A stretch of DNA of 64,000 nucleotides from Acinetobacter sp. ANC 4178 (lineage in GTDB: Bacteria; Pseudomonadota; Gammaproteobacteria; Pseudomonadales; Moraxellaceae), in assembly GCF_004331175.1 (NCBI RefSeq), contig NZ_SJOD01000003.1:62001-126000 (forward strand), in the 5' to 3' direction. The notes under the pieces are model-generated. The model made no database searches, was not told where the DNA came from, and worked only from the letters and a program-made list of their open reading frames with translations. This document shows, piece after piece, positions 55,591-64,000 of this stretch. A program made the position numbers and the translations under genes. The first letter of the stretch is position 1; each line of letters opens with the position of its first letter.

Positions 55591-55632
55591 TTTTAAGCCA
55601 GTCATCTACACTCAGCCTTGACTGGCTTAAAA
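55591..55632. repeat. 14-bp inverted repeat after rsmD
   Basis: TTTTAAGCCAGTCA / TGACTGGCTTAAAA, perfect, 14-nt loop, between convergent rsmD and the Pro-rich lipoprotein gene. No T run follows on either strand, so it is a strong hairpin but an atypical terminator. Confidence 0.65.
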
Positions 55633-55667
55633 TGGTAAACACAAATGCTCAATGCAATACCATCACA

Positions 55668-56000
55668 TTAACGCGGTGGTGGTCGGTTATGATCATCATT
55701 CTGATTGTCTGCATGATCATGGTGATTAGAATCTGGTCGATGCTCTGGCGGGCGACTTTCAGGTGGTCGACCTTCAGGTGGGCGATGCTCTGGTGGCCTA
55801 TTTTCTGGAGGACGATGCTCTGAAGGACGATCATGCGGAGGCCTATAATCTGGACGCCCACCCCATTCATAACCATAAGATGGTCGATGATCATAGTCAT
55901 GTGAATAATGATGACCACGGTCGTACCAATCATCATCATACCAAACACAACCCGATAACATGATGACCGACAAAGTGGATAACACAATTAGTTTTATCAT
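55668..56000 (-). CDS. Pro-rich repeat lipoprotein
   Basis: 110 residues from ATG 56000 (GGGGA upstream; a longer frame to 56051 adds MLILNNEEIHPFDKGNI). The lipobox is MLSGCV (residues ~12-17). The mature part is first Tyr/Asp/Gly-rich, then a run of RPPE(H/N/G/S) units of five residues, then a His/Asp/Asn-rich tail ending RPPPR. The DNA shows a matching 15-nt period at about 55740-55850. The protein may be a flexible envelope spacer or bind metal through His; no domain is known to me. Confidence 0.7.
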   Translation of the reverse strand: MIKLIVLSTLSVIMLSGCVWYDDDWYDRGHHYSHDYDHRPSYGYEWGGRPDYRPPHDRPSEHRPPENRPPEHRPPEGRPPESRPPEHRPDSNHHDHADNQNDDHNRPPPR

Positions 56001-56051
56001 AATGTTCCCCTTGTCAAATGGGTGTATTTCTTCATTATTCAGGATAAGCAT

Positions 56052-56615
56052 GAATAAAAAACAAGCAACTTGTTCATTTTTTGTTATGTCAAAATAAATG
56101 CGGTGCTATGACTAAAAATCTATATTTCCATTGATTGAAACTGGATACCACTCCACCACCTTCACGCCTTTTATCAAACGGCTATTCCTCTGGCTTAAAG
56201 CAAGATAACAGACCCCTTCAAATCGTAGTGACTGAGTATTTCTAAAATAAGATGCTTTTTAATATATTTAATTTCTGTGCACTAAATCACACCGAGACAT
56301 AATTTCTTACAAGTCTACCTTCGCCCAGCAAGACCTAAAACAGTGTATATCACACAGCTTTGTGTGGTTTAAGTAAATGAAAATTGCCTGATTACATGCC
56401 GTTGAAATATCTAAATACAAATCCTGATGACCGTTTCACCTCATTGTTACCCTAGCTACACAGTTTGCACATTATTGTATTATTCACGTAATTCATTCTG
56501 TTTCGCTTTGTTGTTTTCATTGATTGAATGCCTGTGAATACTTAGCATGAGTCCTGTTCTGACTTAAGTGATGATAAGTAGAACATCTTTCATTTTATAT
56601 CGTTAATAACACAGG
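56052..56615. other. Intergenic between lipoprotein gene and small exported protein
   Basis: About 560 nt with no supported gene. A short hairpin ACCACACAA-like dyad (CACACAGCTTTGTGTG) occurs near 56350-56370. I found no protein-coding or RNA signature. Confidence 0.45.
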
Positions 56616-56624
56616 ATGCCTATT

Positions 56625-56834
56625 ATGAAATTAACTCATATCCTACTTGCTACAACATTTGCTGCTGCCGCAACTACTACTTTCGCTGCGACAACTAAAC
56701 AACCTCAAACTGAAGAAAAAGTGATTGTTTCTACCCAAGAGCAACCTACTACTTCTGCAATTGAAGGCACGGCTGCTCAACCAAGCACTCAACCTGCTGC
56801 AGATTCTGCAAGCGAAGCGACACCTTCACAATAA
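56625..56834 (+). CDS. Small exported low-complexity protein, 69 aa
   Basis: 69 residues from ATG 56625, with AGGA 8 nt upstream; an earlier ATG at 56616 sits on the ribosome site itself. A signal peptide (MKLTHILLATTFAAAATTTFA) is followed by ~48 residues rich in Thr, Gln, Ala, Pro, Glu and Ser. No fold or motif is visible. Such small acidic-polar exported proteins are common and mostly uncharacterised. Two hairpins follow the gene. Confidence 0.65.
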   Translation: MKLTHILLATTFAAAATTTFAATTKQPQTEEKVIVSTQEQPTTSAIEGTAAQPSTQPAADSASEATPSQ

Positions 56835-56848
56835 ATAACGTACCAGTT

Positions 56849-56936
56849 TTCTAAGACCTTCACTCCACCTCATTCACTCGAAGGTCTTAGAAATGCTCAG
56901 GTGATTCAGCGTATTCTGTCTCACCTGAATTTTCTT
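56849..56936 (+). terminator. Two consecutive hairpins after the small exported gene
   Basis: Hairpin A is TTCTAAGACCTTC / GAAGGTCTTAGAA (56849-56861 with 56880-56892). Hairpin B is TCAGGTGA / TCACCTGA (56897-56904 with 56921-56928), then ATTTTCTT. Only B looks like a terminator; A is an additional strong stem. Confidence 0.6.
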
Positions 56937-57159
56937 AGAAATGCATAATTATCTAAGTACTCTGAACAATAAACATAGTTAATTACGATGATTCCCATGA
57001 CATCAACTATGATTAAGATTTAAATAAAATTATAAAAATCATATAAATATTAGAATTTTCAACATTAACCCCAAAGCTATTCATGCTAGCTATCCACTAT
57101 GGCATAGCTTGTTTGCAATCATGACTTCATCGTTAATAGCATCATTGTGAATGGATTGA
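56937..57159. other. mhpA upstream spacer
   Basis: A+T-rich, no gene seen. Confidence 0.5.
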
Positions 57160-58785
57160 ATGGAATTCGCTGTGAGCACAAAAAATACTGAATTTACCAC
57201 TGAAGTGGCAATCCTTGGCGCTGGTCCTGTAGGGCTTACGCTTGCAAATTATTTAAGCAAGCAAGGGGTGCAAGTCACCGTCATAGAACAACTGGATCAA
57301 CTAATCGATTATCCGCGTGCCATTGGTATTGATGATGAAGCATTGCGCACGATTCAATCACTTGGGCTAGTAGAGCAAGTTTTACCCCATACGACCCCAA
57401 ATCATGCCATGCGCTTTTTGACCCCTAAAGGGCATTGCTTTGCGGATATTCAACCGTTAACACGTGAGTTTGGTTTCTCGCGTCGTAATGCTTTTATTCA
57501 ACCGCAAGTCGACAATGTTTTACTACAAGGGTTGAAGCAATACCCACAAACCCAAGTGCTATTTGCACGTCAACTGACTGAATTTAGCCAAGATACGCAA
57601 TCAGTCACCTTGAATATGCAAAATAAACAGGGAGAAGCTGAAGTTGTAAAAGCCAAATATCTAATCGCCTGCGATGGGGGTAACTCTGTCGTACGTCGGA
57701 CTTTAAATATCGGTTTTGACGGTAAAACTGCTCCGAATCAATGGATTGTCATTGATATAGAAAATGACCCATTAGCAACCCCACATATCTATTTATGCTG
57801 TGACCCCGTGCGTCCTTATGTCTCGGCTGCATTACCGCATGGTATTCGTCGTTTCGAATTTATGGTGATGCCTGGTGAAACCCAAGAAGAACTCAGCAAA
57901 CCAGAAAGCATTAATCAACTGTTGGCAAAAGTTTTACCGAATACCCAAAACATTGAAGTGATTCGTCAACGTGTATATACCCATAATGCCCGCATTGCAG
58001 ACAAATTCCGTGTAGATCGTATTTTACTGGCAGGTGATGCTGCCCACATTATGCCCGTCTGGCAAGGTCAGGGCTATAACAGCGGTATGCGTGATGCCTT
58101 TAACTTAGGCTGGAAATTGGCTTTGGTCGTAAAAGGAAAAGCTGGACCTGAACTCTTAGATTCATACCAAATTGAACGTAAAGATCATGCTAAAGCCATG
58201 ATTGATCTTTCGGTTATGGCGGGTCATGTCCTCGCTCCACCTAAAAAATGGCAAGGTTTTGTCCGTGATGGAATTGCTTATGCACTTAATTATATTAAGC
58301 CCATTAAACAATACTTATTGGAAATGCGCTTTAAACCCATGCCGCAATACCATGATGGCGTGTTGATTCAAAATAAGCTGAAAAACTCACCTGTCGGTAA
58401 AATGTTTATTCAGCCCAAAGTTGAATTGGTTTCTGGTGAACAAGTTTTATTAGATGAAATCATTGGCAATGACTTTGCGATTCTGGCTTGGGGTGTAGAC
58501 CCACAATGGGGATTGTCTGAGACAAGCTTGCAGCAATGGAAAAAATTGGGGGTGAAATTCATTCAAGTTTTACCTGCTGTTCAGCTACAAAACGAAAAGC
58601 GTAAACAATTTGATGGTGTGATTTGTGTCGGTGATATTGGGACTGACATTCGGACTTGGTTTGGTCGTACCAATGACTCAATGGTGATTTTACGCCCTGA
58701 CCGCTTTGTAGCAGCCCTTGCAATTCCACAAAGTGTCGATCAAATTAGCCAAGCCTTGTTCTCAAAACTACATAGCAAAGCTTAA
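57160..58785 (+). CDS. mhpA: MhpA-type 3-(3-hydroxyphenyl)propionate hydroxylase
   Basis: 541 residues, a class A flavin monooxygenase. The FAD motif is [17 protein letters not shown], with [13 protein letters not shown], and the GD motif in [32 protein letters not shown]. The family pattern ([15 protein letters not shown]) fits MhpA, which hydroxylates 3-(3-hydroxyphenyl)propionate or 3-hydroxycinnamate for ring cleavage. No other mhp genes (ring-cleavage dioxygenase, hydrolase) are in the window, so the natural substrate is not certain. Related FAD hydroxylases are the alternative. A terminator follows. Confidence 0.8.
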   Translation: MEFAVSTKNTEFTTEVAILGAGPVGLTLANYLSKQGVQVTVIEQLDQLIDYPRAIGIDDEALRTIQSLGLVEQVLPHTTPNHAMRFLTPKGHCFADIQPLTREFGFSRRNAFIQPQVDNVLLQGLKQYPQTQVLFARQLTEFSQDTQSVTLNMQNKQGEAEVVKAKYLIACDGGNSVVRRTLNIGFDGKTAPNQWIVIDIENDPLATPHIYLCCDPVRPYVSAALPHGIRRFEFMVMPGETQEELSKPESINQLLAKVLPNTQNIEVIRQRVYTHNARIADKFRVDRILLAGDAAHIMPVWQGQGYNSGMRDAFNLGWKLALVVKGKAGPELLDSYQIERKDHAKAMIDLSVMAGHVLAPPKKWQGFVRDGIAYALNYIKPIKQYLLEMRFKPMPQYHDGVLIQNKLKNSPVGKMFIQPKVELVSGEQVLLDEIIGNDFAILAWGVDPQWGLSETSLQQWKKLGVKFIQVLPAVQLQNEKRKQFDGVICVGDIGTDIRTWFGRTNDSMVILRPDRFVAALAIPQSVDQISQALFSKLHSKA

Positions 58786-58817
58786 GTTATTTGAATTATC
58801 TCCCCCTGTAAAATGAC

Positions 58818-58843
58818 AAAGCCCAGCACATATGCTGGGCTTT
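58818..58843. terminator. Bidirectional terminator between mhpA and the GST gene
   Basis: 11-bp stem AAAGCCCAGCA / TGCTGGGCTTT with a CATA loop. Confidence 0.85.
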
Positions 58844-58861
58844 ACTCATTCATCAAAACAA

Positions 58862-59476
58862 TTATTCAATGGCATCAAACCAAGCGATTCCTTGTAGCGA
58901 AGCGCGAGTTTTCATCTGTCTTAAAAAGGGTTTCGCTTCTTCAAAATACGGAATCAACTTAAACGACATGGCATATACCAACCAATACGCCAAATATAAA
59001 TCTGCTGCGGTGCACTTTTCTCCAAGTAAATAAGGGCTTGCCTGACTGAGGCCTTGCTTTAAAAATTGGAATAATCGTTGCTCATCGCCAAAACTTAAGC
59101 CCATTTTCTTACTTTCAATCTGATCAGCTGCAACATTCAAATTTTTGATGTCCATATATTCAGTTAATGGACCATGAATGTAGAACAGCCACTTTAAGTA
59201 AGCACCGCGCTTCGGGTCATTCAGTGCAGGAGCAAAATCCTGCTCGATATACTTATCTGCCAGATAGGCAATAATTGCGGGTACTTCAGTGACGACAATG
59301 TCACCATCTTTCAAACAAGGTACTTTTGCCATAGGATTAATGGCGAGATAAGTTGCCTGATGCATCTCTTCATAGCTGATATTAATCAGTTCGACCTGAT
59401 CTTCAATCTTTAGCTCTTTGAGGAAAGGTAAAATGATATTACCTCGAGATTGCGGATTGGTATAAAGCTGCATCAT
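58862..59476 (-). CDS. Glutathione S-transferase family protein
   Basis: 204 residues: an N-terminal thioredoxin-like domain (MMQLYTNPQSRGNIILPFLKEL) with a cis-Pro MAKVPCLKDGDIVVTEVPAIIAYLADKY glutathione-binding stretch, and a helical C-terminal domain (LGEKCTAADLYLAYWL, the usual N-capping box Thr-x-x-Asp). It would conjugate glutathione to electrophiles in the cytoplasm. Substrate not identifiable. Confidence 0.88.
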   Translation of the reverse strand: MMQLYTNPQSRGNIILPFLKELKIEDQVELINISYEEMHQATYLAINPMAKVPCLKDGDIVVTEVPAIIAYLADKYIEQDFAPALNDPKRGAYLKWLFYIHGPLTEYMDIKNLNVAADQIESKKMGLSFGDEQRLFQFLKQGLSQASPYLLGEKCTAADLYLAYWLVYAMSFKLIPYFEEAKPFLRQMKTRASLQGIAWFDAIE

Positions 59477-59590
59477 TGTTCTGGTTCCACTGTTGTTATT
59501 TTACGCTACCTTAGCATAGCCTACCTCACAACTACGTGGCGATTCTGTCATCCATGAACCGAAATGTTAAAGTACCTTCTGCACGAAGCA

Positions 59591-60484
59591 TTAGAAAATT
59601 CCGGTATAAAATTGCTCTTTTAAAATTTTTAAAATGAGGTTAATCGCTTCATTACGTTGCTCTTTACGATAGCTGGCATACAGACCAATGGTCGGTAAAG
59701 GCTCAATGGTGTTTTTCACCACAATTTTATCGCCCAACAAGGGAATTACATAGGCAGGTACCAAGCTCCAACCCACACCCATTCCCACCAAATTCACATT
59801 TAAAAGAATGTTGGTTGAATGCTGAACTACATTTACATTGAGTTTGGATTGTTTGAAAAAATCCTGAATAATTTTATAAAGTTGAGGTGAAGCCCCTTCA
59901 TCGCTGATAATAAAATCTTGCTGATTAAAGCTTTTAATACTGACATGACGCTGCGCTGCCACAGCTGAATCTTTCGGTACAATGAGCGCCAAAGGTTCAT
60001 TGAAAATTTGTACAAACTCCAATTCACTCGATTCATCAATATAGCGGGTGAAAGCAATATCAATATCACCTTTCTTTAAGGCTCTAAACTGATCTGCATC
60101 GGTCAAACTATGAAAATGAATTTTCAACTCAGGAAAGTGCGCTCGAATATTGGGCATGATGTAGGGGAAAATTTTCATCTCCGCCACAGGTACAAAACCA
60201 ATATGTAATTGGTCTTTGCTCATATTAGCCACTTTACGTGCATCGTGAATGGCTTTTTCGGCATGTTCCAAACTGAGCAAGGCTTCTTTTAAAAAGGCTC
60301 TTCCTTCTTCCGTTAATTCCACTTTACGGTTAGAGCGAACCAACAACTGCACCCCAACTTCTTGCTCCAAATCTTTGATTTGCTGGCTTAATGAAGGTTG
60401 CACCGTACACATGCGCTGTGCTGCTTTGGTAAAATTTAATTCTTCAGCCACCGCGACAAAGTAACGTAAATGACGTAATTCCAT
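59591..60484 (-). CDS. LysR-family regulator, HcaR/CatM-like
   Basis: 297 residues starting MELRHLRYFVAVAEELNFTKAAQRM and continuing QPSLSQQIKDLEQEVGVQLLVRS (helix-turn-helix), then the substrate-binding domain. The start matches HcaR and related aromatic-acid regulators. It overlaps the upstream MFS gene by 1 nt (TGATG), so it is the last gene of tetR-MFS-lysR. It does not lie beside mhpA in the usual divergent layout, so its targets are unknown. Confidence 0.85.
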   Translation of the reverse strand: MELRHLRYFVAVAEELNFTKAAQRMCTVQPSLSQQIKDLEQEVGVQLLVRSNRKVELTEEGRAFLKEALLSLEHAEKAIHDARKVANMSKDQLHIGFVPVAEMKIFPYIMPNIRAHFPELKIHFHSLTDADQFRALKKGDIDIAFTRYIDESSELEFVQIFNEPLALIVPKDSAVAAQRHVSIKSFNQQDFIISDEGASPQLYKIIQDFFKQSKLNVNVVQHSTNILLNVNLVGMGVGWSLVPAYVIPLLGDKIVVKNTIEPLPTIGLYASYRKEQRNEAINLILKILKEQFYTGIF

Positions 60485-61689
60485 CAGTGTTCTCCTTCCT
60501 GTTGAACAGGTACAACTTTAGATGCCACTTTCATTCGATACACCACAAGCGTGACCAAAGTCATCATGGCACAAAACAAATACGTCATGGCGTAGCCCCA
60601 GCAGGCAATTAAAATCCCCATGAATATGGAACCTACCGCTAAACCTAAATCAAACAAGGTAAAATAAGTCGAAATGGCATGTCCAATCCGTTGCTTCGGT
60701 ACACTCTGAATCGCAACAGTCTGCAAGCATGGAAATAAAGTGCCGTAACCTATGCCAATGAGGACTGCTGATAACCAGAGTACCCACGGCTGATTCAACT
60801 GACTGAGCACAGCTAAACCAAGAGCAAACAGAAGAAAAGATGGATAAATCACCATGCTGGCACCTTTCTGGTCAAAGCAACGCCCCACCCATGGTCGAAC
60901 CAAAATCATGGAACAAGCAAAGACCAGAAAGAAACTACTGGTATATGCCATTAGTTGCTTGGTTTCGGTATACGCCGCAATAAAGCTCATCACACTCGAA
61001 TACGCAAATGCAGTTAACAACGCCACCATACCCACGGACAGAACTCGAAACTCAATAATATCGTGTCGCGTCAAACTGGAAGTTGGTGGCGCGACTAAAG
61101 CTCGGCTATCTTCATCATGAATAGGAATACACAAACAGAAAATAAATCCAAGCATCATTAGCCCCGATAAAATGGCAAACAACACAGTAAAATTGGCATA
61201 TTGGGTAATGGTTAAAGCCAATAAGGGGCCGAACACCACACCCAAATTGGTCGACATGACAAAATAGCCCATGCCTTCACCTTTGCGCTGTTCAGGAATA
61301 AATTCATTGGCAACAGGTATTGTGACTGTCGTCAAAATACTGAACCATATCCCATGAATAAAACGCACCAATAACAGGCTCCACATGCTGTCGATGCATA
61401 AATAACTAAATGCAAACAACACAAATAAAATTTCTGAGCCACGAAAACTAAGCTTCTTGCCTATTTTTTCCGAAATCAATCCTGAAAATGGACGTACCAA
61501 AATGGATGAAATCAGAAATAGTGTCAGTGCCAAGCCTGCTTCTTTGACTGTGCCACCCAAATCTTTCATGATGTAGACAGGTAAAATGGCCAGCAAGGCA
61601 AAATAATAGGTAAATAAAAACAGGTTATTCAGAACACAAAATACAAATGCCCGATTCCACAGCCGATCTACACGTCCATCCGATCTCAT
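60484..61689 (-). CDS. MFS transporter
   Basis: 401 residues with about 12 membrane segments, the order of a drug-efflux or sugar-efflux MFS (FTYYFALLAILPVYIMKDLG, then RPFSGLISEKIGKKL with the motif-A-like G-x-L/I-x-x-x-x-G-x-x). The second half has RPWVGRCFDQKGAS. It starts 1 nt after the tetR stop and overlaps lysR, so it is the middle gene of a repressor-controlled operon and probably exports a toxic compound that binds the TetR protein. Confidence 0.88.
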   Translation of the reverse strand: MRSDGRVDRLWNRAFVFCVLNNLFLFTYYFALLAILPVYIMKDLGGTVKEAGLALTLFLISSILVRPFSGLISEKIGKKLSFRGSEILFVLFAFSYLCIDSMWSLLLVRFIHGIWFSILTTVTIPVANEFIPEQRKGEGMGYFVMSTNLGVVFGPLLALTITQYANFTVLFAILSGLMMLGFIFCLCIPIHDEDSRALVAPPTSSLTRHDIIEFRVLSVGMVALLTAFAYSSVMSFIAAYTETKQLMAYTSSFFLVFACSMILVRPWVGRCFDQKGASMVIYPSFLLFALGLAVLSQLNQPWVLWLSAVLIGIGYGTLFPCLQTVAIQSVPKQRIGHAISTYFTLFDLGLAVGSIFMGILIACWGYAMTYLFCAMMTLVTLVVYRMKVASKVVPVQQEGEH

Positions 61690-61690
61690 T

Positions 61691-62272
61691 TTATGGACTC
61701 ACTTTCTCAGCGACATGCATGCGTGCGGGTTGCAGAACCATGTTCAGCAACGCTTGAATATAAGCTTCATCAGGCTGACGATTAAAGAAAATCATCTGGT
61801 AGTGAATGGGTGCATATAAGGTATCGAGCATCAGTTCAAAGGGATAATCGGCACGAATCTCTCCATTTTGAATGGCCAATTGAATTAACTTGCGGGTCGC
61901 TTCACGGCGGGGTAATAAATACTGGCTAAAAAACTCCCCTGCGGCTTGACGATGCTCGGATAGCACCACCAATAATGCTCGTCCAATTGGGCGATTTAAA
62001 GCATCTGATAATTTGAGTAATTGTTGCTTCAAATTAAATTCCAGACTTTGCGTATAGTCCAATTCGAATACTGAAGCCGTTTCCTGCTTGAAGGCTTCAA
62101 AGACCAAATCAGATTTATGTTTCCACCAACGGTAAATGGTGGACTTCCCCACACCCGCCCGAGCCGCAATCTCTTCAATCGTCAATTTACTGTATTCATA
62201 ATCCTCTAAAGCTGTAATGACAGCATCTAAAATACATTGCTTACGACGTGAAGATTTTTCTAACTCTGACAT
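61691..62272 (-). CDS. TetR/AcrR-family repressor
   Basis: 193 residues: the helix-turn-helix YSKLTIEEIAARAGVGKSTI-YRWWKHKSDLV near residues 28-60 and a helical C-terminal ligand domain with FELMLDTLYAPIHYQMIFF (a TetR_C type). It heads the tetR-MFS-lysR operon and a perfect palindromic operator overlaps its own promoter, so autorepression is likely. The ligand is unknown. Confidence 0.9.
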   Translation of the reverse strand: MSELEKSSRRKQCILDAVITALEDYEYSKLTIEEIAARAGVGKSTIYRWWKHKSDLVFEAFKQETASVFELDYTQSLEFNLKQQLLKLSDALNRPIGRALLVVLSEHRQAAGEFFSQYLLPRREATRKLIQLAIQNGEIRADYPFELMLDTLYAPIHYQMIFFNRQPDEAYIQALLNMVLQPARMHVAEKVSP

Positions 62273-62288
62273 AGCTCACCACAAAACG

Positions 62289-62306
62289 AAACGATACGTA
62301 TCGTTT
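62289..62306. promoter_or_regulatory. TetR operator, perfect 18-bp palindrome
   Basis: AAACGATACGTATCGTTT, 16 nt before the tetR ATG (62272). A promoter on the minus strand (-35 TTGGCG, 16-nt spacer, -10 TATAAA) lies at about 62307-62335, so the operator sits over the start of transcription. Confidence 0.85.
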
Positions 62307-62388
62307 TATATTAATGTAATTTTACCCGCCAAACTAGAGGATTAAGACCAAGGGATGATAGATCCTTATAATTTTTAGCGGCATAAAA

Positions 62389-62419
62389 AAACCCGTAAGT
62401 TAGTTACACTCACGGGTTT
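62389..62419 (-). terminator. Terminator of the thioesterase gene
   Basis: Stem AAACCCGTAAGT / ACTCACGGGTTT (one mismatch) followed on the minus strand by a T run. Confidence 0.85.
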
Positions 62420-62439
62420 CGCTTGAACAAAGCTAAATT

Positions 62440-62964
62440 TTAACTTGGTGTCGAAGACTTTTTATAAATGCTGCAAGATGGATGATGATTTTCTTGCAAA
62501 CGAGCCACTTTACGTTGTTCTGCGGCTTCAAAACGACAACGCTTCCATTCATTGGTTAAGTCCAATGGTGGAATTTGTTTAGGTTGACCTGTTTCATCTA
62601 CCGCAACCATCGTGAAATAGCAGCTATTGGTATGACGTACAGTACGTTTTTGAATGTTTTGTGCTTCTACACGAATACCGATTTCCATAGAAGTACGGCC
62701 CACATGGTTCACACTGGCGAGGAAAGTGACCAACTCACCAACATGAATCGGCTCTTTAAAGTTCACTTTATCAACCGATAGTGTCACAACATAACTACCT
62801 GAATAGCGGCTTGCACAGGCATACGCCACCTGATCCAGCAACTTTAAAATAGTTCCACCATGAACATTACCCGAGAAATTTGCCATATCTGGAGTCATCA
62901 ATACAGACATGGTCAACTCCGACTGATCATCTAAAATTGGAGTAATTTGATCTAATGGGGACAT
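62440..62964 (-). CDS. Acyl-CoA thioesterase, YciA-like hotdog protein
   Basis: 174 residues from ATG 62964 (AGAGAACGCG upstream; a longer frame to 63006 adds 14 residues). The hotdog fold shows TPDMANFSGNVHGGTILKLLDQVAYACASRYSG (catalytic Asp in LLDQVAY), DKVNFKEPIHVGELV and FTMVAVDETGQPKQIPPL. It hydrolyses acyl-CoA to free acid and CoA in the cytoplasm. The chain-length preference is not visible. Confidence 0.9.
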   Translation of the reverse strand: MSPLDQITPILDDQSELTMSVLMTPDMANFSGNVHGGTILKLLDQVAYACASRYSGSYVVTLSVDKVNFKEPIHVGELVTFLASVNHVGRTSMEIGIRVEAQNIQKRTVRHTNSCYFTMVAVDETGQPKQIPPLDLTNEWKRCRFEAAEQRKVARLQENHHPSCSIYKKSSTPS

Positions 62965-63006
62965 CGCGTTCTCTAGACTCTTGTAAAGATAGTAGAATAT
63001 GTACAC

Positions 63007-63439
63007 ATTATTATATAACTTTTGTCACAAATAACATGTTCAAATCGGCAATTAAGTCATCATTATTATTTATAGTGATTACCATATCATTCAGTAAAAT
63101 ATATATTAATACACTCAACTTAAATATAAGCCCATAATTTTATTGTATTTATCTAAAAATCACTCAATAGTATCTACAGTACCCGACAACTCACCTTATC
63201 TTTGCAAGGCTCAATTTAAATGACTTGGAAACTCAATCCAAAGCTATCTTCCGCTTGAAATACCCCTGTTTGAGGTTTTTAGCATGCCATTTCACCAAAT
63301 TTGAGCATACTCATTAAAACAGACACGGCGCTCAATTCATGCAATTACTACGATGGATGAATTTTACCGTACTGAGCCGTTTCACTTCAGCTTTGAGAGA
63401 ATGGATACAAGAGTCTCGCTATGTCCACTTCAGAATAAT
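63007..63439. other. Intergenic before the patatin gene
   Basis: About 430 nt without a supported gene. A 34-codon plus-strand frame at 63339-63443 is judged to be chance. Confidence 0.45.
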
Positions 63440-64000
63440 CTAGTTTTGTACAGAGAATTGCGGAATTTTATAACCACGCGAGTAATTCTGTTGATCAAAA
63501 ACTTTTAAGATATTACTCAATTGTTTATCCGCAGCATTCATGCCTGCCTGCATGGTTTCTTCACGCCCTTTAACATCAAAAATATGCGCTTTTTCACGTA
63601 AATCTGGCTGAATGACAATATCGGCATGTTTCAATTCTTCTTGAGCCAAGTGATTCTGCATAATATTAATGTTTTGGTTAAACAAGCCCCATACATTGGT
63701 GGTTTCAGTATGTTCAGGCTGAGCCAATATATCTACAGCAATCACAATGTCTGCACCTAATTCACGGGCAACATTCACAGGTACAGGACTAACCAATCCA
63801 CCATCGACATATTCATCTCCCGCAATTTTGGTTGGAATGAACATGCTTGGAATAGAGACAGAAGCACGGACTGCTTGCCCAGTATTCCCGTAATTAAAAA
63901 CCACTTTTTTGCCTTCTTTGAGCTCAGTCGCCACCACATACATTGGCGTTTTTAAAAGTTCTAATGGGGTACTCAGCACTTGTTCATTCACATAATCTTG
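63440..64000 (-). CDS. Patatin-like phospholipase (partial, 5' end outside window)
   Basis: The frame runs from the stop at 63440 to the window edge (~187 codons shown, start not in view; the GTG at 63991 lies inside the gene). It carries the C-terminal patatin signature VRASVSIPSMFIPTKIAGDEYVDGGLVSPVPVNVARELGAD: Asp-Gly-Gly holds the catalytic Asp. The GxSxG serine would lie upstream, outside the window. The family (RssA-like) cleaves phospholipid acyl chains. Confidence 0.88.
   Translation of the reverse strand, partial: QDYVNEQVLSTPLELLKTPMYVVATELKEGKKVVFNYGNTGQAVRASVSIPSMFIPTKIAGDEYVDGGLVSPVPVNVARELGADIVIAVDILAQPEHTETTNVWGLFNQNINIMQNHLAQEELKHADIVIQPDLREKAHIFDVKGREETMQAGMNAADKQLSNILKVFDQQNYSRGYKIPQFSVQN

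Noticed and set aside
55740..55850. Short repeats as a possible CRISPR array
   Set aside because: The period is 15 nt, in frame with RPPE codons inside a lipoprotein gene; no spacers.
56052..56615. A pseudogene in the 560-nt gap
   Set aside because: Translations in all frames showed no recognisable protein remnant by eye.
63339..63443. 34-aa plus-strand frame that reads like protein
   Set aside because: No ribosome site, overlaps the patatin stop, and is of chance length.

Overview
The window looks like a chromosomal segment of a gamma-proteobacterium of the genus Acinetobacter. The A+T-rich composition and the gene content point there: an Acinetobacter-type type VI secretion (T6SS) locus without tssJ, prpB-prpC-acnD next to a GntR gene, and NADP glutamate dehydrogenase. 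I cannot name the species. Most of the window is ordinary core genome. The coherent machine in it is the T6SS, and the accessory-looking part is about 26.8-29.8 kb.

Layout. 0-2.3 kb: partial ubiC, a small hypothetical gene and glnA, which has a visible sigma-54 promoter and NtrC-like sites. 3.0-4.7 kb: an outer-membrane barrel protein and a YddG-type exporter. 5.0-26.8 kb: a complete-looking T6SS in two divergent units. The leftward unit (asaA, tssB, tssC, hcp, tssE, tssF, tssG, unknown membrane gene, tssM, tagF, tagN/ompA, PAAR) builds the sheath, tube, baseplate and part of the membrane complex. The rightward unit (clpV, tssA, tssK, tssL, bitopic protein, tagX) supplies the recycling ATPase, the rest of the baseplate/membrane complex and a peptidoglycan hydrolase. 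I see no tssJ, vgrG or effector/immunity pair, so these must be elsewhere or dispensable. 26.8-27.6 kb: a tandem pair of very small zinc-ribbon genes. 27.7-29.7 kb: two A+T-rich accessory genes, a PIN-like/zinc-ribbon protein and a possible PD-(D/E)XK protein. They lie just behind acnD, where prpF is often found.

29.8-35.3 kb: the methylcitrate (propionate) operon gntR-prpB-prpC-acnD, with repeated GntR-type operators. 35.7-39.1 kb: a copper-type P1B ATPase with three YHS domains, divergent from its MerR-family regulator; the promoter has the 19-bp spacer typical of MerR control. 39.2-42.4 kb: 5-formyltetrahydrofolate cyclo-ligase and Lon. 42.5-49.8 kb: VOC protein, a candidate small RNA, M28 peptidase, rlmH, ygiD-type dioxygenase, META/DUF4377 lipoprotein, gdhA, an orphan RnfB-like ferredoxin and nth. 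49.8-56.8 kb: small membrane protein, adk, DUF445 protein, an exported barrel-like protein, mrdA (PBP2), rsmD, a Pro-rich repeat lipoprotein and a small exported protein. 57.2-64 kb: MhpA-type hydroxylase, glutathione S-transferase, a tetR-MFS-lysR operon with a perfect TetR-type palindrome, an acyl-CoA thioesterase, and the 3' part of a patatin-like phospholipase gene running off the right edge.

Working links: glnA and gdhA are the two ammonium-assimilation routes, and glnA carries the nitrogen-control signals. The T6SS units share one 359-bp divergent promoter region. The metal ATPase and tetR-MFS-lysR modules are each self-regulated by an adjacent repressor or activator. All assignments come from reading the translated sequences and motifs; no database search was run.
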